This document shows positions 15,687 to 22,206 of a stretch of 64,000 nt of DNA, piece by piece. Each line of letters starts with the position of its first letter. Position 1 is the stretch's first letter. The stretch comes from a virus. The notes under the pieces are model-generated. The model did no database searches. It was given only the letters and a program-made list of their open reading frames with translations, and was not told the origin of the DNA. The translations under genes were made by a program, and so were the position numbers. The stretch is from positions 1 to 64,000 of IMG/VR virus record IMGVR_UViG_3300032093_000074, one strand, 5' to 3'.

Positions 15687-15949
15687 GAAACAAAAACTGG
15701 AGAAACGAAGCAGCATGCCGCGGGGTGGACATCGCCATCTTCTACCAAGGGCGAGGAAGCGGACCCCGCATGTACGACAAAGCCCGAGAATACTGCAACC
15801 AATGCCCAGTCCTAGCTGACTGTTTCGAGTTCATCATGGAAATAGAACTAGACCCACACAACCACCGCTGCGGAATGTTCGCAGGACTCACCCCCAAGCA
15901 ACGTGCCGCATACCAAGCACAAAGAGACACCAATGTTTCTGCCTCTTAA
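15683..15949 (+). CDS. WhiB-family transcription factor 1
   Basis: An 88-residue WhiB-like protein. The four iron-sulphur Cys are ACRG near 11, YCNQCPVLADC near 38-46 (CxxCxxxxxC), and the WhiB turn follows as RCGMFAGLTPKQR. WhiB proteins bind sigma-factor region 4 and occur only in actinobacteria and their phages, so this marks the host group. The ATG chosen overlaps the preceding TGA. Phage WhiB proteins may repress host genes or block superinfection. Confidence 0.88.
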   Translation: MRNKNWRNEAACRGVDIAIFYQGRGSGPRMYDKAREYCNQCPVLADCFEFIMEIELDPHNHRCGMFAGLTPKQRAAYQAQRDTNVSAS

Positions 15950-16187
15950 ATGGATGAGCGAAGCAGCATGTGTCGGTGCCCCAACAGAAATCTTCTTCCC
16001 CGAAATCAACGGTGGCAACACCGAAGAAGGCTGGGTTGAAGCCCGAAAATACTGCGCTGAATGCACCGTCCGAAAAGAATGTTTGGCGCTAGTCCAACAA
16101 TGGGAAAGCCCGGACGTCCGCCGCAACGGAATGTGGGGCGGGATGACACCAACCGAACGTGACAGGCATTTCTCCCGCAAAAGATGA
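15933..16187 (+). CDS. WhiB-family transcription factor 2
   Basis: An 84-residue second WhiB directly behind the first, overlapping it by 17 bases. It has ACVG near 12, YCAECTVRKEC near 38-47 and the GMWGGMTPTERD turn. The clear sequence differences from the first copy argue for an old duplication or separate acquisition rather than a recent tandem repeat. The start at ATG 15,933 gives normal WhiB length. Confidence 0.87.
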   Translation: MFLPLKWMSEAACVGAPTEIFFPEINGGNTEEGWVEARKYCAECTVRKECLALVQQWESPDVRRNGMWGGMTPTERDRHFSRKR

Positions 16188-16465
16188 CGCACGAAGGCGT
16201 CGGATGTTGGCGCACGGACCCGTCCCATTGCAAACAGGGCCGGTTGGGGAATGCAATAGCCTGCGCTCAACTGCCAGGAAGGGGATACCGACAGGAGCGC
16301 AGGCTACGAAGAAGACTCTACAAGGTTCGAAGCTATCTGCGCAACACTCCACGCCTAACCCCAACAACAATACAGTCAGACGGCAACCCGCATCCCGCAA
16401 CCGCCGCTAACGCAGCTTGGCGGGACCCATGCGGATACGCACCCGCCAACGCCCCCCACGGTTGA
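16184..16465 (+). CDS. Hypothetical basic protein, 93 aa
   Basis: This frame starts with an ATGA overlap on the second WhiB and encodes an Arg-rich product with two Cys near the N-terminus (GCW, HC) and a Pro/Ala-rich end. The composition is less convincing than its neighbours, so it may be only partly real. Confidence 0.35.
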   Translation: MTHEGVGCWRTDPSHCKQGRLGNAIACAQLPGRGYRQERRLRRRLYKVRSYLRNTPRLTPTTIQSDGNPHPATAANAAWRDPCGYAPANAPHG

Positions 16466-16628
16466 CCGGTTCGAACATGCGGACCCAACCAAAACACTTG
16501 AACCGAACCGAACCGCCGAAACACTACGAAAACAACACGGCGGGACCGGGCACGGGGCAAAAGCAGATGGCGGACCTTTCGGCCCGCCACCTCCCCAACA
16601 TGCTTGACGACAGATAAGGCGTCAGATG
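16466..16628. other. Intergenic stretch between converging genes
   Basis: Rightward and leftward gene sets meet here. A GGCGG/CCGCC inverted repeat at about 16,569-16,588 with a short loop could end transcription from both sides, but it lacks a clear T run. I see no convincing gene. Confidence 0.35.
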
Positions 16629-16904
16629 TCATCCGCCCACCTGTATTTCCCACTCGGCCACCAAAGCAGCCACCGCTATACGTTGCGTATCGGGGCGTGA
16701 AGACAAAACCAGCGGGGAATATTCAGACACGGCTACCCGCACGGACCCGTCCGACTCACCGAAACAAATACCCCGTGCCCACCTCTCCACATATTCGACG
16801 ACAGGGGCAGGGACCTTCCCACGGCGAACCCCCCGATTGTCCGCCAAGACAACAACCTCCGCATAAGCGGTGCCCAAGTCACATTTGAGGAGATATGTTT
16901 TCAT
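16629..16904 (-). CDS. Hypothetical protein, 91 aa
   Basis: Leftward gene starting MKTYLLKCDLG, with a beta-rich first half (AYAEVVVLADN) and a mixed second half. Its start overlaps the stop of the upstream gene (ATGA), so the two form one leftward transcript. No family recognised. Confidence 0.55.
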   Translation of the reverse strand: MKTYLLKCDLGTAYAEVVVLADNRGVRRGKVPAPVVEYVERWARGICFGESDGSVRVAVSEYSPLVLSSRPDTQRIAVAALVAEWEIQVGG

Positions 16905-17074
16905 CTCGGCACCCGTGCAGCCAGCAGGACCGCCGTCCAAAGACGGTCAGAGTCGGGGGCATTGTCGACGGCGTGCCAATCCTCCGCCGTCCAAAGTGAA
17001 GTATTGACAACAACGAAGCGCCCAGGAGTGGCATCCCCAAAAGTGCCGTCGTCGGTAAAGAATGTCAAAGACAT
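16901..17074 (-). CDS. Hypothetical protein, 57 aa
   Basis: Starts MSLTFFTDDGTF after a GAAAGGGTT ribosome site. It contains FVVVNTSLWTAEDWHAVDNA, a strand followed by an acidic helix. It lies immediately downstream of the tRNA-like element at 17,117-17,183. Function unknown. Confidence 0.55.
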   Translation of the reverse strand: MSLTFFTDDGTFGDATPGRFVVVNTSLWTAEDWHAVDNAPDSDRLWTAVLLAARVPR

Positions 17075-17116
17075 ATGAACCCTTTCTATGTTTAACCTTC
17101 CGGCACGGTGCCGAAA

Positions 17117-17183
17117 AGTAGCGGACGGGGTGGGAATCGAACCCACCGAAGGCACCAACGCCCCCGCCCTGTAGGACTATCGC
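17117..17183 (-). other. tRNA-like element (T-arm plus acceptor-like stem)
   Basis: On the minus strand this holds a perfect T-arm (GTGGG TTCGATT CCCAC) followed by CCCGTCC and G, which can pair with GGACGGC at the 5' side (six of seven pairs). Only about 67 bases span these ends, and no normal D-arm or anticodon loop with U33 fits, so I do not call it a functional tRNA. A similar T-arm element is at 17,822. Confidence 0.45.
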
Positions 17184-17398
17184 CGTCCCGCCATCATCAA
17201 AGTGAACGCACCCCCCAACATTCCAAGACCCGCAGGCAGGCCCCACCCTTCAGACTCGCCCGCAGCGTACGCAACAAACGCCCCGCAGACGGTGGCAAGG
17301 GCGAACATGGCCCGCCACCGCCCGCCGATACGTTCACGCTCCGCCCATTGCTCCGCCGTAAACGTGCGTGAAGGCGTCTCACGGTAATGCCCCCGCAT
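17177..17398 (-). CDS. Small membrane protein, 73 aa
   Basis: Two hydrophobic segments (FALATVCGAFVAYAAG and LPAGLGMLGGAFTLMMA) follow a charged N-terminus (AEQWAERERIGGRW). The ATG overlaps the upstream stop (TGATG). It could be an inner-membrane exclusion or anti-host protein; no motif decides this. Its last bases overlap the tRNA-like element. Confidence 0.55.
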   Translation of the reverse strand: MRGHYRETPSRTFTAEQWAERERIGGRWRAMFALATVCGAFVAYAAGESEGWGLPAGLGMLGGAFTLMMAGRR

Positions 17399-17778
17399 CA
17401 CTCGGCCCCCCTGTAGCTGTCACGCTCCGCCGCATCCATAGCGGACCATAGGCCCGCCTGCACGCCACGGAGTGCCCGCATAGCCTCCGCCTTGGTGGAA
17501 CCCAAATAGCCCGAACCCAAACGGAGCGGGTCGAAGTGTGCCGTGCGGTATTTGTCCCCGCCGGAACCATTCAACCGCCACGCCCGCCCATACGTCACCG
17601 AGCCTTCATCTAAAACCAAATGGGGGAACCGGTAACGGCTGTCCGCCAAATGTTCCGGCATAGGCTCCGCAGAATCGGCGGACCACTCGCCCCCCTCCAA
17701 TATCCCTAGCGCCTTGCACATTCTTTCAATATCGGCCGCAAGCTTGCGCAGGTCCCCTACTGTCACTCTCTCAGACAT
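17398..17778 (-). CDS. Hypothetical protein, 126 aa
   Basis: N-terminal helix (VTVGDLRKLAADIERMCKAL) followed by a mixed domain with YRFPHLVLDE and a Gly-rich loop. GGGGTAAAGA lies before the ATG. Between it and the clamp-like gene lies the second T-arm element. No recognised family. Confidence 0.55.
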   Translation of the reverse strand: MSERVTVGDLRKLAADIERMCKALGILEGGEWSADSAEPMPEHLADSRYRFPHLVLDEGSVTYGRAWRLNGSGGDKYRTAHFDPLRLGSGYLGSTKAEAMRALRGVQAGLWSAMDAAERDSYRGAE

Positions 17779-17821
17779 TCTTTACCCCTTCATTATGTTC
17801 AACCCCCCCGCCCCATGCGGG

Positions 17822-17882
17822 GAGGTAGCGGACGGCGGGGGAATCGAACCCCCGCAAGGCACCTGCCCGCCCCACCTTCTAG
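17822..17882 (-). other. Second T-arm-like hairpin element
   Basis: The minus strand has a GCGGGGG TTCGATT CCCCCGC hairpin followed by CGTCCGCTA, the same 3' end as the element at 17,117. Upstream is GGTGCCTT, also shared. No matching 5' acceptor strand is present. Its 5' part overlaps the stop of the clamp-like gene. Confidence 0.45.
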
Positions 17883-18502
17883 CGCTTCGGTTGACGCTGG
17901 GGCATCAGAACCCCTACGAACCGGTGCGGACCTTGCACCGACTCAACCCGTGTCGGTTTCGTATCGTGAACCGCCACCATCACCGCCCCGTCGGTTTTGC
18001 CGGCGAAAACCTGGGCAGACTTGAAAAGGTCCGCCATGTGGCCCCCGTTAAAACATGCGGGGAGTGTCGGCGGGTTGTCTGCCATTGCAAGAATCGAAGC
18101 GCAGTTAGGCGACTCACCCCACAAAAGCGGGAGAGTGCAGGACGCTTTGAAAGTGGAAAGAGCCACGAACCCTTCCGATTCATCCACCGCAAAACCTACC
18201 GGCGTGTCACGCTTTTCCGGATTCTTTAAAGCAGCTTTCACGAAGGCGCTCAGAGTCTTCACCGCATCGGCGGGCAAAACCATAGAACCGTTACGGTTCA
18301 TAAAAGCATCGTGCGCCGATGTCTCTAGTTCTACTGAATGCAGACGGTACGAATCGGTAGCCCACACTCTCGCCGTCTCTGCTGGATGCATCTCAAAGTG
18401 AAGCGCATTCAACATGGGCCGATTCTTTTCCGAAGACATGGCAGGCGTGACCGCTCCCAAAATGTCGGACAGTAGCCCCGCCCGAAAATCGATAACCAAC
18501 AT
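17879..18502 (-). CDS. Sliding-clamp-like protein (DnaN-related)
   Basis: A 207-residue protein with DnaN-type signatures: ATDSYRLHSVEL near 49-60 corresponds to the clamp TDxxRL motif, NGSMVLPADAVKTL near 72 is the next helix, and the end FVGVLMPQR resembles the terminal MPMR of beta clamps. It is shorter than a full three-domain clamp (about 370 residues), so it may form a higher oligomer or be a decoy. AAAGGGGTTAACA precedes ATG 18,502, which I prefer over the upstream ATG at 18,523. No phage DNA polymerase is visible, so it may recruit or compete with the host enzyme. Confidence 0.65.
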   Translation of the reverse strand: MLVIDFRAGLLSDILGAVTPAMSSEKNRPMLNALHFEMHPAETARVWATDSYRLHSVELETSAHDAFMNRNGSMVLPADAVKTLSAFVKAALKNPEKRDTPVGFAVDESEGFVALSTFKASCTLPLLWGESPNCASILAMADNPPTLPACFNGGHMADLFKSAQVFAGKTDGAVMVAVHDTKPTRVESVQGPHRFVGVLMPQRQPKR

Positions 18503-18546
18503 TGTTAACCCCTTTACTTTCATGTAGTGCCCACGGTGGGCACCGT

Positions 18547-18586
18547 CCCTGTCCCGAATCGAATCGGCACGCCCAAGGCGACAGGG
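18547..18586 (-). promoter_or_regulatory. Structured leader upstream of the clamp-like gene
   Basis: A seven-base stem (CCCTGTC with GACAGGG) encloses a GCC/GGC mini-hairpin and a CCGA...TCGG hairpin with a TTCGAT loop. It lies 45 bases before the clamp-like start on the same strand, so it would be in the 5' leader and could affect translation or stability. Confidence 0.35.
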
Positions 18587-19090
18587 GGAGCGGGTCTGTT
18601 ATTCGGCAGTGAACCCTACCGAATCCCCACACGATGCGCACACGGTAGCGGGTGCATCACCGTGACACCCATCCCATCCACCGTAAATGGCTCCTGTATC
18701 GGCCACTCATTGCCGACACCCCCAACAATACCGAATAGTCGGACTATTGACAAGGGGGAAATAGCAAATATTCCCCACCCCAAAAACCAGGATTTTGCCC
18801 CCCAAGATTCGAACCCCCCACCCTCCCGCACCCCCACCTGCCTGCCTTCCCACCTTGTAGGCGCACCTTCCCGAAACATACGCACCCCCTCCGCCGGTAC
18901 CTTTCTGATTGTTGCCGTCCCCGTGTCCCCCGCTACCTGTGCCCGCCTGCCTTTTGTTTCGGACCCGCCCTGCCTGTCCCCGTTGCCTGTCTGCCGGAGC
19001 GCTCGGGCTGCACACGCAACCGGCCAAGTGCCGAGGCACCCCCCTGCCAATATACTTATTATCGGTTCTGTATGTGTTCACACTAGGTTT

Positions 19091-19111
19091 GGTATCAACG
19101 AAGTTGATACC
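19091..19111. repeat. Perfect 9-3-9 inverted repeat
   Basis: GGTATCAAC, three bases GAA, then GTTGATACC. The G run and T-poor flank that follow do not make a normal terminator, so an operator or replication-protein site is more likely. Its minus strand carries TTGATA, a possible -35 element toward the clamp operon, without a good partner -10. Confidence 0.6.
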
Positions 19112-19192
19112 CTGGGGGGTTTGTGGTTGGTTTTGTGGTGTTGTATTGCTTGGTCGAGTTTGTATTAGTGGGTTTTGTATTAGCTTGCGGGC

Positions 19193-19206
19193 GTGACGGC
19201 TGTCAC
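19193..19206. repeat. Short inverted repeat GTGAC-GGCT-GTCAC
   Basis: A five-base palindrome with a four-base centre, about 80 bases from the 9-3-9 repeat. The sequence continues as GTGG. It could be a half-site of a regulatory protein, but is short enough to occur by chance. Confidence 0.3.
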
Positions 19207-19786
19207 GTGGTTGGGTGGCCGGGGTGTCGAACATGCGGCTTATTGGCAGAAAAAGAAAAAGTTGCCAAAAAGAAAAAGGTTGTATCCGACCCGGCGTTGT
19301 CGGCCAGCCTGCTTTGTTGCATCCTGGTAGCAACCGAGCTTGCGAGGGCGGTAGCCAGCGGCATTCATGCTGTTCGGCTTGCGTCTTGCCCGCTGGAACA
19401 GCAGACAGGCTTCTGCTCCCCCCACGCTTCGACACTCTTTTGAGAGCATCCGGTGGCCGTTAGCTATCTTCAAGCCGACACCGTACAAATCCTTTTTCTC
19501 CCCCTCGACGTATCTGTTGCGCTACCGTTCTATGTCTCGGTACTAGGTTCTTCAACAGGCGTTTTTTGCATGGGAGGGCGGTCCCCGTTTCCGGCCATAT
19601 ACACCCTTCCCACCTCCATGCTCTGCGATGGGGTCCGGGTCATGCTTGCCCTGTCGCTTCCCAGCGAGGGGGACTTACTCGATTAGATGACCGACACTTG
19701 AGACGTAAGCCAGATGGCTGTCACAGAGGTGCCGGTCGTACCGACATTGATAGTAGCAGAACCGTATGGTATGTTGTCAACTACAC

Positions 19787-21763
19787 ATGGGGACTAGACG
19801 GATAGTTTCAGACGCAGACAAAGCCCGCTACTGGGCTGCACGACAGTCCGGCATGTCACAGAAAGATGCCTCCAGAATCGCAGGCATCCACTTCAACACC
19901 GCCTCCAACTGGGAAAAGAAACGCTCCGAAACAAAAGCAGCTCTAGAACTAGCACAAGTTGAAGGGAAACAACACCGCAAAAATCAGGGTGGGAACCAAA
20001 ACGATTCAATGAAACTGTTGGCAGACTCACTCGAACTGCCCCCAGCTATACCCCACGACCGGCTCTGCCCCGAAGCAAAACGAGGGTTGGAGGACTTCGA
20101 CTTTTTCAGAACCTACTATTTGGGGCGTGTCCCATCCCCTTGGCAGGTTGAAGCCGCATACAAGATTGTTCAATATCTAGAATCCCCTGAGAAAGAGTTT
20201 TTGGTGCTGAACGTCGCACCAGGCGCAGGCAAATCCACCCTATTCCACGATGTTGCTGTGTGGTGCATCGTCCGAAACCGTGCGATTCGAGTCCTCTACG
20301 GCTCTATCTCCCAAAACCTTGCGAAAATGTATTCAAGACGTATCCGAGACACGTTGGAACGCCCAACAGCTTTGGAACCCGACCCCGAACTGGTGAAGAA
20401 GGGGCTGGCAGTCAACGCTAAAGGCTGCCTATCTCTTGACTATGGCAGGTTCAAACCGGCATCGACAGGTGCTTTGTGGAGGGCAGATGAGTTCATTGTG
20501 GAACAGGACATTGTGGGCAACCTTGACAACAAGGAACCGACAGTCCGAGCGTACGGTATTGACGCCGAGTTCATCGGTCACCGAGCAGATTTGTGTCTTT
20601 TCGATGACGTTGCCTCTACAGAGAACGCCCGAGAATCAACTGCCCGAGACAAACTGTTGGAACGTTGGGATTCGATGGCGGAAGCCCGAGTTGACCCAGG
20701 CGGTCTGCTTGCCGTCATCGGACAGCGGTTGGGGCCGGGCGACCTGTACGCACATTGCCTATCTAAAGTCACATATGATGACGACGACTACGAATATGAT
20801 GGTTCAGACGTAGAAAACCCGGAGGATATCCGTGCGGAACCCACTAAAAGGTCCAAATATCATCACATCATCTATCAGGCGTATTACCCCGAGCTTGATA
20901 CGGGCAAAGAATCTCGTAGTGTTTCTGCCCTACCGTTTCCGAAAGGACCCCTTCTAGACCCTGTACGTCTTTCTTGGAAAGATTTGTCGTACATCAAATA
21001 CTCTAACCCCACCACTTTCAGGGTTGTGTACCAGCAGGAGGATGCGGCTGACGAATCCTATTTGGTGACACGCACCATGCTGACCGGTGGGATGGGCGAC
21101 GACGGGGTTCTCTACCAGGGCTGTATCGACAATGACCGGATGCCGGGGCAAATACCGTACGGGTTGGCCCCCCCGATTATTTCTATTGTCTCAGTAGACC
21201 CGTCACCCACCCAGTTTTGGGCTTTGACATGGATGCTGTACCAGCCTGACACCAACCTGTACCACATCATCGACGTTGAACGAACCAAACTGACTGCTGA
21301 AGGATTGTTGGGGTTCAACACAACCACCGGTGTGTATAGCGGGATGATGGAGGAATGGCAGAACCGGTCATGGTCTTTGGGGTATCCGATATCGCATTGG
21401 GTGGTGGAAATCAACGCCGCCCAGCGGTTCCTGCTCGCCCACGACTTCATCCGCAAATGGCAGTCTTTGCATGGGGTGAACGTGGTCCCGCACACCACTT
21501 CTAGAAACAAGCTTGACGAAAACCTAGGTGTGGAGGCTCTGCTCCCCCCGTTGGTGCGTACCGGCGCTATGCGGTTCCCGTCGATGCGGGGCAACTGGAA
21601 GACGATGGCTGCGGTTGACGAACTATGCAAGTGGACCCGTGACAAAAAGAACGGCACCGACATTGTGATGAGTCTTTGGATGGGTGTACTCAACCTGCCG
21701 AACCTGACCCAAACGAAGGCTCCGCCCCGTCTGTGGCGTCCGTCGTGGATGCTTGAACGCTGA
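19787..21763 (+). CDS. terL: Terminase large subunit with N-terminal HTH
   Basis: A 658-residue packaging ATPase-nuclease. The first 50 residues (YWAARQSGMSQKDASRIAGI...TASNWEKK) form a helix-turn-helix usually found in small terminase subunits. The ATPase has Walker A APGAGKSTL near 143 and Walker B LCLFDDVAS near 264, with an RNase H-like nuclease starting at SVDPSPTQFW near 466. No separate small subunit gene is visible, so DNA recognition may be built into this protein. ATG 19,787 is chosen because it gives the HTH a short leader; ATG 19,766 is also possible. Confidence 0.88.
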   Translation: MGTRRIVSDADKARYWAARQSGMSQKDASRIAGIHFNTASNWEKKRSETKAALELAQVEGKQHRKNQGGNQNDSMKLLADSLELPPAIPHDRLCPEAKRGLEDFDFFRTYYLGRVPSPWQVEAAYKIVQYLESPEKEFLVLNVAPGAGKSTLFHDVAVWCIVRNRAIRVLYGSISQNLAKMYSRRIRDTLERPTALEPDPELVKKGLAVNAKGCLSLDYGRFKPASTGALWRADEFIVEQDIVGNLDNKEPTVRAYGIDAEFIGHRADLCLFDDVASTENARESTARDKLLERWDSMAEARVDPGGLLAVIGQRLGPGDLYAHCLSKVTYDDDDYEYDGSDVENPEDIRAEPTKRSKYHHIIYQAYYPELDTGKESRSVSALPFPKGPLLDPVRLSWKDLSYIKYSNPTTFRVVYQQEDAADESYLVTRTMLTGGMGDDGVLYQGCIDNDRMPGQIPYGLAPPIISIVSVDPSPTQFWALTWMLYQPDTNLYHIIDVERTKLTAEGLLGFNTTTGVYSGMMEEWQNRSWSLGYPISHWVVEINAAQRFLLAHDFIRKWQSLHGVNVVPHTTSRNKLDENLGVEALLPPLVRTGAMRFPSMRGNWKTMAAVDELCKWTRDKKNGTDIVMSLWMGVLNLPNLTQTKAPPRLWRPSWMLER

Positions 21764-21804
21764 TTGTGTTACATTAAACAGCGAACCCGTCTCTAAGGAG
21801 TGTC

Positions 21805-22203
21805 ATGGCCGCTAAAAAGATGCCCGCAAAAAAGGTTGCAGCAAAAAAGTCTGCTGGACCGGTGAATCCGATTATTTCGGAAATCAAGAAAGCCATTGAA
21901 AAGGAAGGCGGTTTCCCCCGCTCTAAAGGCAAGAGCCGCAAAGAATATGTGCAGTCTGTCCAGGACGAAGGTTACGCTGGCGAAGTGAAGGTTGGGAACA
22001 AGTATTTTTCTGGTACTTCCAACCTTGTGCAACTTGCATACAAAGAGGTTGCAGGCAAGAAGTGGGACAGCATGAACAACTACTACAAAGCCACCGGCAC
22101 GAAGCCTAAGAAGATGTCTGCTGAACAAAACAAGCAGTTCCAAGCTGAACGTGCATACACCGGCAAGTCGGGTTCGGCAACAAAGAAGAAGCCTAAGAAG
22201 TAG
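21805..22203 (+). CDS. Basic Lys/Ala-rich protein, 132 aa
   Basis: The N-terminus (KKMPAKKVAAKKSA) and C-terminus (TKKKPKK) are histone-like, flanking a compact domain (ISEIKKAIEKEGGFPRS...YFSGTSNLVQLAYKEV). TAAGGAGTGTC precedes the start. It sits between terminase and portal, so it may help DNA packaging or be packaged with DNA; this is inference. Confidence 0.6.
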   Translation: MAAKKMPAKKVAAKKSAGPVNPIISEIKKAIEKEGGFPRSKGKSRKEYVQSVQDEGYAGEVKVGNKYFSGTSNLVQLAYKEVAGKKWDSMNNYYKATGTKPKKMSAEQNKQFQAERAYTGKSGSATKKKPKK

Positions 22204-22206
22204 TTG

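Larger units (their letters stand above)
18587..19786. other. 1.2-kb stretch without convincing genes
   Basis: The left half is C-rich on the plus strand, and the part from 19,045 is T/G-rich with A-rich patches near 19,245-19,285. Open frames here have Pro/Ser/Cys-rich compositions typical of shadows. It contains inverted repeats at 19,091-19,111 and 19,193-19,206. Its location between the leftward clamp operon and terminase suits an origin, packaging site or divergent promoter, but I see no defining motif. Confidence 0.5.

Noticed and set aside
16417-16617. Small basic open frame after the WhiB genes
   Set aside because: Low-complexity Arg/Pro/Thr composition, no ribosome site, and it crosses the probable terminator between converging genes.
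17117-17183. Functional tRNA gene on the minus strand
   Set aside because: T-arm and acceptor-like ends are present, but the distance is about six bases too short, no D-arm forms and no anticodon loop with U33 fits. Reported as tRNA-like only.
18527-19168. A 213-codon open frame on the plus strand
   Set aside because: Pro/Ser/Cys-rich composition, no ribosome site, and it runs antisense to the clamp leader and across the inverted-repeat region.
21750-21775. Promoter before the basic protein at 21,805
   Set aside because: TTGAAC and TACATT are only 11 bases apart, too close for a normal promoter.
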